Shown piece after piece: positions 7,901 through 13,596 of a stretch of DNA of 13,617 bases. A program made the position numbers and the translations under genes. The notes under the pieces were generated by a model. It worked only from the letters and a program-made list of their open reading frames with translations, did not search any database and had not been told where the DNA came from. Source of the stretch: DATGIQ01 sp035295665 (GTDB lineage Bacteria > Planctomycetota > Planctomycetia > Gemmatales > Gemmataceae); contig DATGIQ010000173.1 in the NCBI GenBank assembly GCA_035295665.1, forward strand, positions 1 to 13,617. Reading direction: 5' to 3'. Positions within the stretch are counted from its first letter, which is position 1. Each line of letters begins with the position of its first letter.

Positions 7901-8701
7901 GTCGGCGATCTTGGGCTGGCCCTCGGCCGTCAAGAGCACGTTGGCCGGCTTGAGGTCGCGGTGTAGGATGCCGTGCTGATGCGCGTAATGCACGGCGCCG
8001 GCCAAGGTCTCCACCAGCCGGGCTGCGGATGCCGCCGGCAGCGGGGCCCCGGCGAGCTTCTGCTCCAGGTTCCCCCCAGCCAGCAACTCCAGCGAGAAGA
8101 ACGGACGCCCGGCGTGCTTGCCAATTTCGTAGATCTGCACGATGTTGGGGTGTTGCACGCGCGCCACCGCCGCGGCTTCGGTGGCGAAGCGCGCCAACTC
8201 CTGGGCGGTCGCCCCGCCCTGGTCGCGGATCATCTTCAAGGCCACGCGGCGCTTGAGGCCGACTTGCCAGGCCTGGTAGATCACGCCCATGCCGCCGCGG
8301 CCCAGCAGACCCTGGATCTCATAACCGGGGATGGTTGGCGCGTCTGCCAAGGAAGGCACCGGCGTCGAAGCCGACGCCCGGTCGGGTCTTACCGGGGCTC
8401 GACTCGCCAGCGCCTCGGCCAGCCAGTCCGGACCAAGGCCCGAAAAACGCCGGTCGTAATCTCCGGGTTGCGGACCCTCCCCGTGCAGGCGGCGGTAGTA
8501 GACATCCAGGCGAACCAATTCGCTCAACAGCAGGGGGCCCTCCGGCTCCGTCAGCGGGCCAAGATAATCCTCAATGCGCGGTCGCTCGATTGCGGTGGCG
8601 GCCGATTTCCAAGCGCGCTCGAAGCGGTCACACGTCTGATCCACCTGTTGCTCCATGAGCAGCAACCGGGAGCTGGGGTTGTGGAGGCAAGATTCGCTCA
8701 T
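4952..8701 (-). CDS. Receptor-like Ser/Thr protein kinase with about 15 WD40 repeats
   Basis: 1249 residues from the ATG at 8701. That start overlaps the sigma-factor stop as ATGA and has GGGAGGT at 8708-8714, 6 nt away; an ATG 21 nt upstream lacks such a site. Residues about 15-90 form the helical pre-kinase region seen in planctomycete kinases (PRIEDYLGPL). The Hanks-type kinase domain (about 126-395) has all key motifs: GRGGMG (134-139), VALK with Lys156, HRDLKPAN with Asp249, DFG at 267-269 and APE at 299-301. A single membrane helix spans about 419-443. A helical juxtamembrane region then leads to about 15 WD40 blades (539-1177), enough for two propellers, and a helical tail. Topology predicts a cytoplasmic kinase and an exported propeller sensor. 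The gene is co-transcribed with the ECF sigma factor, a pairing known from planctomycetes. The substrate and ligand are unknown. Confidence 0.95.
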   Translation of the reverse strand: MSESCLHNPSSRLLLMEQQVDQTCDRFERAWKSAATAIERPRIEDYLGPLTEPEGPLLLSELVRLDVYYRRLHGEGPQPGDYDRRFSGLGPDWLAEALASRAPVRPDRASASTPVPSLADAPTIPGYEIQGLLGRGGMGVIYQAWQVGLKRRVALKMIRDQGGATAQELARFATEAAAVARVQHPNIVQIYEIGKHAGRPFFSLELLAGGNLEQKLAGAPLPAASAARLVETLAGAVHYAHQHGILHRDLKPANVLLTAEGQPKIADFGLAKLFGEPGESTPGFQTQSGTTLGTPSYMAPEQARGHCKDLGPAVDLYALGAILYEVLTGRPPFRGETPLETLRQVQAEEPVSVVRLQPKVPRDLNTICLKCLQKEPHNRYASAEALADDLRRFLAGKPIQARPIRTGERVVKWMKRRPALAALLGVSGLASLALVGVGIALWYNGQLTTAIDEANKQRAAAVMLHAAAEELRAEAVDFQLRVRYARDMNLALQAFEGEHDGYVVELLNGMRPQPGQEDLRGFGWFHLWRRLHRERFSWRDPMGFAWSGFAPDGKTLATVNADGTLRLWDVATGKQRAALSRVPTNCFPFLAFGPDGSTMAAGNAEGIVRLWDVATGVERASLTGHTGAVGPVAYSPDGKLLATGGGDGTAKLWDPASRKERATLAGHKGAIRSIAYSPDGKLLATGGEDGTAKLWDLATGQERVTLAGEYHRIGAVFFSPDNKVLATIGERTSPSWGVGHLWDVATGQKRANLSGRPGYAIGVPAFAPDGKTVVTTEGHPFLPTAPGYVKLRDVATGEERATWTVPMQAWGAAFAPDGRTLAVGNGSGVVRLLDLTTKEVRATFRGHIGRVNFVAFSPDGTMLLATSAPWNQTVKFWDVTADPEPGIVRLEGLFQYGPGAQLAPGGKTVAAIHGQTVTLWDLGTGQAQASFQGHSDNVSSVAFSSDGKTLATASKDKTVRLWDMATGKQLAVLPGHTEGVIGAAFTPDGKILASHSWDKTVRLWDVAKRQERTLLKGHTSHVWSMVFAPDGQSLATAAEDKTIKLWDVATGLLRFTLAGHTGGCMHAAFAPDGKTLASAGWDGTVRLWDPTTGKERATLKGHMASVTVVAFAPDGKTLASGGYDFTVKLWDVVTGLERFTLKGHTGQITQLMFAPDGKLLVTASLDKAVRLWHAADDTEPEQPRLTEAPSSQHHFTWHLREAEDCLKSGNPAAARWHLRWIETAPANEVLAAHRAKICAELAKGDKTGP
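5171..7087 (-). repeat. Tandem WD40-coding repeat array
   Basis: About 15 diverged copies of a unit of roughly 126 nt encode the blades (consensus GH-x(n)-FSPDGKTLATG-x(n)-VRLWDVATG). Most are diverged at DNA level, but the copies at 6615-6678 and 6741-6804 differ at only 5 of 64 aligned bases, exactly 126 bp apart, which points to recent blade duplication or gene conversion. Blades near 6000-6550 are irregular, with longer loops and one LRDV and one LLDL in place of LWDV. Confidence 0.85.
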
Positions 8702-9312
8702 CCCAGGACCTCCCGACTCCACACGGTCCGGATCCGCCGCAGCTTGCGTGCCACCGTGCGCGGGGCGCAGCCGAGCTGGGCGGCGATGTCCTCGATGCTG
8801 TGGCCTTCCATCTTGCGGAGGACCACCGAACGCAGCGTGTCATCGTCCAGGCAGCGCAACAGGCGCTGGCACTCCTCCTCCACCAGGAGAGCGAATTCCG
8901 GGGTGGGCTCACGACCGATCACTTGTTCAAGCCTGGTTTCTTCGGCGCCACCGCAAACATGGATTGCTAGGGCCGCTTCGTCGAGCACCGCTCCACCACC
9001 GCGTTTCTGCCGGCTCTGGTGACGCACCAGGTCGAGCGCCTTGTGAACCGTGAGGGCGACCAGCAGCTGCCAGAGATCGTCGCGGTCGTGCAACTGCGGG
9101 AAACGGCCCGCATCGGCGCCCCGGCACAAACTATCGAAGGCGCTGAGCGCCACATCCTCCTCGTCGGCGGCGGCCCGCGGTGTGCCCTGGAGTTGCTGGC
9201 GCGCTATGCCGACCAGCCGCCGAAAGTAGCGCTCCCAGAGTTCCTGGGCAGCCTGGGCGTCACCCGCTTGGAGTTTGCCGATCCAGAGTGTCACCGAACC
9301 CGCGGACGACAT
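8698..9312 (-). CDS. ECF-type RNA polymerase sigma factor, coupled to the kinase
   Basis: 204 residues. The start at 9312 has AAAGGAG at 9323-9329, 10 nt upstream. The frame is open back to 9468, but an earlier start would place a perfect terminator hairpin inside the coding region, and no in-frame GTG or TTG offers an alternative. Residues about 20-105 match sigma region 2: a helix around AAQELWERYFRRLVGIARQQ, the acidic EEDV at 51-54, then LVALTVHKALDLVRHQSRQK. Residues about 145-200 match region 4, with the helix-turn-helix HSIEDIAAQLGCAPRTVARK near 171-190. It resembles the planctomycete ECF class (Sigma70_ECF type) that is often adjacent to Ser/Thr kinases. The stop TGA overlaps the kinase ATG (ATGA), so translation is coupled. 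I see no anti-sigma gene nearby; regulation by the partner kinase is a reasonable inference. Confidence 0.92.
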   Translation of the reverse strand: MSSAGSVTLWIGKLQAGDAQAAQELWERYFRRLVGIARQQLQGTPRAAADEEDVALSAFDSLCRGADAGRFPQLHDRDDLWQLLVALTVHKALDLVRHQSRQKRGGGAVLDEAALAIHVCGGAEETRLEQVIGREPTPEFALLVEEECQRLLRCLDDDTLRSVVLRKMEGHSIEDIAAQLGCAPRTVARKLRRIRTVWSREVLG

Positions 9313-9402
9313 TGGCGGCGTGCTCCTTTGGAGTTCTTCAGCGGTTCCGTTGAGGTCCTTCTCGGGTTTGTCCTCGGTCGTGGGGACCGTCCCGCGCCAC
9401 CC

Positions 9403-9456
9403 GAAACAAAAAGCCGACGTGGTCGAATGCCTTGAAGCATTCGACCACGTCGGCTT
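9403..9456 (-). terminator. Strong intrinsic terminator upstream of the sigma gene
   Basis: Arms 9411-9430 and 9437-9456 are perfect 20-bp complements with a 6-nt loop. Reading the minus strand, the stem is followed directly by TTTTTGTTT, the classic intrinsic-terminator layout; on the plus strand no T-tract follows. It sits about 75 nt before the sigma gene's ribosome site on the same strand, so it either ends an upstream minus-strand transcript or acts as an attenuator in the operon leader. Confidence 0.85.
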
Positions 9457-9522
9457 ACTCGCCAACAAGCCCCCCGCAAGGCCGGGTTGCCCTTTGTGTA
9501 GTCTTCCGACAGGTAAAGTGGC
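9404..9522 (-). ncRNA. Possible ~120-nt small RNA or attenuated leader
   Basis: If the promoter-like sequence at 9529-9556 is used, a transcript would start near 9522 and stop at the intrinsic terminator, giving about 120 nt. The transcript would be G-rich in its middle (around 9470-9490) and end with the 20-bp stem. No open frame with a ribosome site is evident in it. It matches no RNA family I recognise, so this is a hypothesis built from promoter plus terminator only. Confidence 0.3.
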
Positions 9523-9528
9523 ACTCCC

Positions 9529-9556
9529 ATCCTACAACCGGGAACAGGCAGGTCAA
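9529..9556 (-). promoter_or_regulatory. Candidate sigma-70-like promoter facing the terminator
   Basis: On the minus strand TTGACC (9556-9551, five of six matches) and TAGGAT (9534-9529, four of six) are spaced 16 nt apart. It points toward the terminator at 9403-9456 and the sigma-kinase operon. Confidence 0.35.
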
Positions 9557-9773
9557 GTGCATCGTTGTCCCGCGCGTTGATTCTATCGTGGAAAATCCAT
9601 TGGACGTTGCCATTTTCTCCCGGTGCACCGGTGAACAAGGATTATTTCTCCCCTTGGTGTCTGGTTTCCGGCCGATTTGACGAGGTACCTGATAGGGGGG
9701 TGAAAGGCACAAGGCCGGCTTGAGATCTTCTGGTGAAGATTTGCGCCGAGCCACGACTCGCTTACTCCTCTTT

Positions 9774-9808
9774 CCGGGCCTGAACGATCGCGGTGCGCGA
9801 TTGCCCGG
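9774..9808 (+). promoter_or_regulatory. Nested palindrome upstream of the propeller gene
   Basis: CCGGGC (9774-9779) pairs with GCCCGG (9803-9808), enclosing ATCGCG (9787-9792) paired with CGCGAT (9796-9801) across a 3-nt spacer. It ends 30 nt before the ATG at 9839. It could be an operator or a leader hairpin; nothing in the sequence decides between them. Confidence 0.4.
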
Positions 9809-9838
9809 CAGATCTTTTCTCCTTCAGGAGGGCTTTCC

Positions 9839-10825
9839 ATGAATCGGTTGTTGCGATGTGCGGATCGGCACGATCAAGGCATGAAGACGGGTCTCCACCC
9901 CTGGCAACCTTCGGGCGGCTTGGGGCTGCTGGTGGGCATGCTGGTTCTATTCTTGGGGCTCGCAGTTACAGAGGCGCGGGCACAGGAATACGAAATCAAC
10001 TTCGTCGCGACCGGTCTCTCGTCACCCGTCGGGCTTACCGCCAGTGGCTTGGGCGACAGTGATAGTCTCTACTTTACGGAGATTCCACAACCCTTGATCG
10101 GCGGTACGAGCAGTTCCAACACCGTGAGCAAGCTGACCTTGAGCACGGGGGAAATCAGCGTGCTGAACCGGGGCGATCCGCAGCCCACCAGTCTCGTGCA
10201 AGATGCGCTGGGCAACCTTTATTGGACCTCGCGCGCTCCCGGCGTCATTATGATGCAGTCCCCGGCCGGCGACACGGCGATTCTGGTGTATGGTCTGGAA
10301 CAGCCCATTGGCATCGCCCTGGATCCCGCGGGCCAAAACCTGTATTACACGGAAGTACCAACCTACGGTGTCAAGGGGAAGGACGGCGGTGAGAACAAGG
10401 TCTCGGAGTTTAATCTGGCGACGCAATACCGCACGCTTATCAACCCCTTCGAACCGGCACCGTGGAATATGACCGTTGCCAAGACCGGCGACTTCTACTT
10501 CACGTGCCAGTCGGCAGGGGTCATTGTCCATGAAGACGGTTCCAAGCTTGGAGGCAGCATCCTTCTGCAGGGTCTCAACAACCCGACCGGCATCGCCATC
10601 GATCCGGCTGGAGAGAATCTCTATTACACCGAAGTGCCGACTCCCAATGTCAACGGAGCCAACGGCGGCCAGAACAAGGTTTCCAAGTACAATTTGCAAA
10701 CCGGGGTCATTACCGTCGTCCACGCCGGCGATCCGTTTCCAAACGGCCTCGCCGTCACGCCGAATGGCAACATCTACTGGACTTGCACCACTGCGGGCGT
10801 GATCATCGAAGCCAAACCCAATTGA
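9839..10825 (+). CDS. Secreted beta-propeller protein (NHL/YWTD-like), three two-blade modules
   Basis: 328 residues. AGGAGGG at 9826-9832 lies 6 nt before the ATG and fixes the start. The N-terminus is a long signal peptide: a charged region of about 28 residues, a hydrophobic core (GLLVGMLVLFLGLAV; about 29-43), and a likely cleavage after ARA at 46-48. The mature part consists of three similar modules of about 92 residues (54-148, 149-240, 241-328). Each has a blade with xPxGxAxDPAGxxLYYTEVP and a blade ending in YWT or YFT followed by AGVI. Two blades per module give a likely six-bladed propeller related to NHL, SMP-30 or YWTD folds. No catalytic site is evident; such proteins often bind sugars, proteins or small molecules outside the cell. 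The gene stands alone on its strand, 331 nt before the haloperoxidase gene. The fold is well supported; the ligand is unknown. Confidence 0.85.
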   Translation: MNRLLRCADRHDQGMKTGLHPWQPSGGLGLLVGMLVLFLGLAVTEARAQEYEINFVATGLSSPVGLTASGLGDSDSLYFTEIPQPLIGGTSSSNTVSKLTLSTGEISVLNRGDPQPTSLVQDALGNLYWTSRAPGVIMMQSPAGDTAILVYGLEQPIGIALDPAGQNLYYTEVPTYGVKGKDGGENKVSEFNLATQYRTLINPFEPAPWNMTVAKTGDFYFTCQSAGVIVHEDGSKLGGSILLQGLNNPTGIAIDPAGENLYYTEVPTPNVNGANGGQNKVSKYNLQTGVITVVHAGDPFPNGLAVTPNGNIYWTCTTAGVIIEAKPN

Positions 10826-10884
10826 GCAACTGAACAAGAAGAAGGAAAATTGCCTTGCACGGAAGCGAGGAAACCACTGATCCA

Positions 10885-11005
10885 GTGATCCGACCACCGA
10901 AAACGAATCCCTTCCCGGGTGGGGCAAAAAGAACCTCCCCTCAGAGCCGCGTGGGGGCTGAGACAAAGCAGCGTCCACGTGATCAGTTTTCGGTGGTCGG
11001 ACCAC
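10885..11005. repeat. Long inverted repeat with 20-bp arms
   Basis: Arms 10885-10904 and 10986-11005 match as inverted copies at 19 of 20 positions (single mismatch A10888/C11002), with a perfect 16-bp core starting TCCGACCACCG. They enclose 81 bp containing further short pairings (CTCAG 10940-10944 with CTGAG 10958-10962). It starts 60 nt after the propeller stop. I see no flanking target-site duplication and no coding content. It could be a mobile-element remnant, a large 3' hairpin, or a regulatory structure. Confidence 0.6.
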
Positions 11006-11096
11006 GAGTCGCCCTTCCCCGCATGACCGAATGACGATCCGCCCTTGCCTCCGCTTTGGACGCCTTCTGGCGTGCGTTCTAACATCTCCGGGGTGA

Positions 11097-11122
11097 ACGG
11101 GCCACCACGTTGGGTGGCCCGT
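11097..11122 (+). promoter_or_regulatory. 10-bp hairpin in the haloperoxidase leader
   Basis: ACGGGCCACC and GGTGGCCCGT are perfect complements around a 6-nt loop, ending 34 nt before the ATG at 11157 and before the GGAG at 11144-11147. No T-tract follows. It may be a leader structure or an operator-like palindrome. Confidence 0.4.
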
Positions 11123-11156
11123 CCTCCGCAACTTTCTCAGCACGGAGTCGTATCCC

Positions 11157-13328
11157 ATGTTGTCCTTCACCAAGCGGCGTCTTCGGGCGCCATTTCAAGG
11201 GTTCAAGCCTGTCGCAGAACAGCTGGAGAACCGCTGCCTGCTATCGATCGATCCGATCCTGGAGTGGAACGGGGTTGCCCTCGATGTAAACCGTGTCGCC
11301 TACAGTGGCGCCGTCACCAATGACGAATTCGGGCCCACAAGGTCGAGCCGGGCCCTGGCGATTGAGCACGTGGCGATGTTCGACGCCTGGAACTCGATCC
11401 ACCCGGATTACACCCCTTACCTGGTCCAGGCCCCCAATGCCGAAAACGCTTCCGACGTGGCGGCCGTGGCCCAGGCAGGGCACGATACCATCCTGGCCAT
11501 GTACCCGCACCAACAGGCATCCATCGACACGGCCCTCACGCAGACGCTCCGGCGCGTGCCGGACGGCGCACCCAAGACCCTGGGCATTGCCGTCGGCCAG
11601 TTTGTCGCCCAGGCGATCCTGGCCGCACGGACCAACGACGGCGCGCAGATCCCCGGCCAGTACATCTCGGACGGGCTTCCCGGCCACCATGAGGTGGATC
11701 CGCTCAACCCCGACCAAGGGTTCTTGACACCCGCCTGGGGCAATGTGAACACGTTTGGCATACGCAGCACCGATGCCGTCCCGACGCGGCCTGTTCCGGA
11801 CATGAACAGCCTGGAGTACGCCCTGGCCTACGACCAGACCAAGCGGCTGGGCGCGGAGACGAGCACCGAGCGGACCACGGACATGACGGAGATCGGCATT
11901 TTCTGGGGCTATGACGTCGCCCGTGGCCTGGGGGACCCGCCGCGCCTCTTAAACCAAGTGGCCCGGGTCATCGCCGTACAGCAAGACAATACGATCGGTC
12001 AGAACGCTCGGCTGTTTGCGCTGATCAATATCGCCATGGCCGACGCCGGCATTGATGCCTGGGGCATCAAGTATCACAACGACTTCTGGCGTCCGATCAT
12101 GGCCATCCGGAGGGGCGGCGAGGACGGCAATGCCGATACGGTGCCCGATCCAAACTGGCAGCCCCTGGGGGCGCCGCTCAGCAACCCGCTGCCGACCGAA
12201 CACGTCAACTTTACGCCGCCGTTCCCCAGCTACGTTTCTGGCCACGCCACCTTTGGGGGGGCGACCTTCAAGACGTTGGCGGACTTTTACCAAACCGACG
12301 ATATCAACTTCAGTATCCCCTTCGATTTCATCTCCGACGAGTTCAACGGCCTGACGCGCGACATTCATGAAGTGATCCCTTCCCTCATCCTGGACCATGT
12401 TCGCCAGATCCGCCCGCGCCACTACGACAGCTTCAGCCAGGCGGCTGCGGAGATTTCCGCGAGCCGGATTTTTGACGGCATCCACTGGCGTTTCGACGCG
12501 ACCGAGGGAGTCAGTGCGGGCGACCGCATCGCCGACATCGACTTCGATACCAAACTGCGCCCGACGGACGGCGGCGGCTCGAAGCATGTCGCTACCGTCG
12601 ATTTCGCGGCCCAGATCGATGCCTACCTCAACAACACCTATCTGACGCTCTTCGGGAGCGGCGCTGCGGCCTCAGGCAGCGCTCTGGGCGGCGGTATTGC
12701 GGGCATGAACGCGAACCAAACGTTTATCGACAAGGTTTATCACGACATGCTCCACCGCAATGCCGAGCCGGGTGGCCTTGCCTCTTGGGAGGCCCACCTC
12801 GATCAAGGCATGTCCCGTCCACAAGTGGTGACGGCCATCCTGGCCACCCCGGAAGGCCTGCTCAACCAGGTCACCGATATGTATACCAAGGTCCTCCATC
12901 GGCTGCCGGACCCATCGGGGCTCCAGACGTTCACGACGTTCCTGGCACAAGGCGGCACGCCGACCCAATTGGAGGCAAGCCTTCTTGGCTCGCAGGAATA
13001 CTTTGTCGTTCATGGTGCCGACTCCACCGATGGGTTCCTGCAAGCCCTCTACGCCGATGAGCTCAATCGCATGCCAGACTCTGCCGGGGCCGCTGGGTTT
13101 AGCCAGCAGCTGGGCGCGGGCGTTCCTCGCATTACCGTCACGGTCGCAATCCTAACCAGCCCTGAGGGGCGTGCGGACGATGTCCAGCTCATGTACCAAA
13201 GGCTCCTCCACCGTAACCCAGACCCTTCCGGTGCCAACGCCTTCGATAACGCCCTGCAGACAGGAATGTCGGACGTGATCATCGAAGCAGCCATCGTCGG
13301 ATCGGACGAGTACAAGAACCAAAGCTAA
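11157..13328 (+). CDS. Exported vanadium-dependent haloperoxidase-like enzyme with DUF4214-type repeats
   Basis: 723 residues; start supported by GGAG at 11144-11147, 9 nt upstream. The N-terminus carries a LEPR-XLL-like tag (KPVAEQLENRCLLS, residues 17-30), found at the front of many exported planctomycete proteins. Residues about 35-460 match vanadium-dependent haloperoxidases of the PAP2 superfamily, which oxidise halides with peroxide. The full signature is present: Lys305 then Arg312-Pro313 (KYHNDFWRP), Ser361-Gly362-His363 (SYVSGHATFGGA), and Ser436-Arg437 then His443 (SRIFDGIHWRF), His443 being the expected metal ligand. A Gly/Ala/Ser linker (500-515) leads to four DUF4214-like repeats (about 523-567, 571-616, 627-671, 674-722) with the HRxPDPSG core; this domain is common in extracellular proteins. 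Related phosphatases share the fold, so halide use is not certain. It is followed by a hairpin and appears monocistronic. Confidence 0.92.
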   Translation: MLSFTKRRLRAPFQGFKPVAEQLENRCLLSIDPILEWNGVALDVNRVAYSGAVTNDEFGPTRSSRALAIEHVAMFDAWNSIHPDYTPYLVQAPNAENASDVAAVAQAGHDTILAMYPHQQASIDTALTQTLRRVPDGAPKTLGIAVGQFVAQAILAARTNDGAQIPGQYISDGLPGHHEVDPLNPDQGFLTPAWGNVNTFGIRSTDAVPTRPVPDMNSLEYALAYDQTKRLGAETSTERTTDMTEIGIFWGYDVARGLGDPPRLLNQVARVIAVQQDNTIGQNARLFALINIAMADAGIDAWGIKYHNDFWRPIMAIRRGGEDGNADTVPDPNWQPLGAPLSNPLPTEHVNFTPPFPSYVSGHATFGGATFKTLADFYQTDDINFSIPFDFISDEFNGLTRDIHEVIPSLILDHVRQIRPRHYDSFSQAAAEISASRIFDGIHWRFDATEGVSAGDRIADIDFDTKLRPTDGGGSKHVATVDFAAQIDAYLNNTYLTLFGSGAAASGSALGGGIAGMNANQTFIDKVYHDMLHRNAEPGGLASWEAHLDQGMSRPQVVTAILATPEGLLNQVTDMYTKVLHRLPDPSGLQTFTTFLAQGGTPTQLEASLLGSQEYFVVHGADSTDGFLQALYADELNRMPDSAGAAGFSQQLGAGVPRITVTVAILTSPEGRADDVQLMYQRLLHRNPDPSGANAFDNALQTGMSDVIIEAAIVGSDEYKNQS

Positions 13329-13348
13329 CCGTTCGAAGACGGCCGATC

Positions 13349-13413
13349 AGCAGGGAACGCCCACGGTCGTGTTGCGGAAGGTTCGCGGAAGGCGACCGCG
13401 GGCATTCCCTGCT
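13349..13413 (+). terminator. Nested 65-nt hairpin after the haloperoxidase gene
   Basis: AGCAGGGAACGCCC (13349-13362) pairs with GGGCATTCCCTGCT (13400-13413) with one mismatch, and inside it CGGTCG (13364-13369) pairs with CGACCG (13393-13398). The loop contains the direct repeat GCGGAAGG twice (13374-13381 and 13385-13392). It starts 20 nt after the stop codon, as expected for a terminator, but has no T-tract, so the mechanism is uncertain. Confidence 0.5.
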
Positions 13414-13596
13414 TGCAGAATGCTCGAACGGGATTGCCGGACGCACGCGGTGAAACCGGTAGGGAAAGGGAACATGGGCCGGCAGTTTCCTGGAGTGGCA
13501 AGCATGGCCCGTGCCATACGGATGGGGTAAGCCGCAGTCCCGGCGAAAGACCTTCCGTTGTCCGTGAAGTACCTAAACTCGATAAGGGAGATAGAC

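Larger units (their letters stand above)
9313..9838. other. 526-bp intergenic region between the sigma gene and the propeller gene
   Basis: The region has no convincing gene: the short open frames on both strands are rich in Arg, Pro, Ser and Thr and lack ribosome sites and recognisable motifs. It does hold a minus-strand intrinsic terminator (9403-9456), a promoter-like sequence for that strand (9529-9556), a small palindrome GGGAC-C-GTCCC (9383-9393), a 6-bp hairpin ATCTTC/GAAGAT (9725-9740) and a nested palindrome (9774-9808). Confidence 0.6.
10826..11156. other. 331-bp structured intergenic region
   Basis: I find no credible gene here; a long minus-strand frame crossing it is antisense to the propeller gene. 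The region is dense in inverted repeats: CACTG/CAGTG (10875-10887), a 20-bp pair of arms (10885-11005), ACGCC/GGCGT (11060-11073) and a 10-bp hairpin (11097-11122). No clear promoter hexamers were seen for the haloperoxidase gene. Confidence 0.55.

Noticed and set aside
6569..9022. Long plus-strand open frames (6569-7411, 7973-9022)
   Set aside because: They are antisense to the kinase and sigma genes, which have full sets of conserved motifs; the plus translations look repetitive only because they mirror WD40 coding repeats.
9313..9468. Extended N-terminus for the sigma factor starting at 9468
   Set aside because: It would put a perfect intrinsic terminator inside the coding sequence, lacks a good ribosome site, and adds residues unlike sigma factors; the start at 9312 has AAAGGAG.
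9677..9705. TTGACG as a -35 element for the propeller gene
   Set aside because: No acceptable -10 hexamer lies 16-18 nt downstream.
9432..9840. Short open frames in the sigma-propeller gap (9432-9680 plus, 9455-9754 and 9583-9840 minus)
   Set aside because: None has a ribosome site, a recognisable motif or protein-like composition, and two overlap the terminator hairpin or the propeller start.
10885..11005. Calling the inverted repeat a MITE or insertion-sequence remnant
   Set aside because: No target-site duplication and no transposase-like coding content were found, and copy number cannot be seen from this window; kept only as an inverted repeat.
10022..11173. 383-codon minus-strand open frame
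   Set aside because: It is antisense to the propeller gene, which has a signal peptide, repeat modules and a strong ribosome site; the minus translation has no domain and runs through the structured intergenic region.
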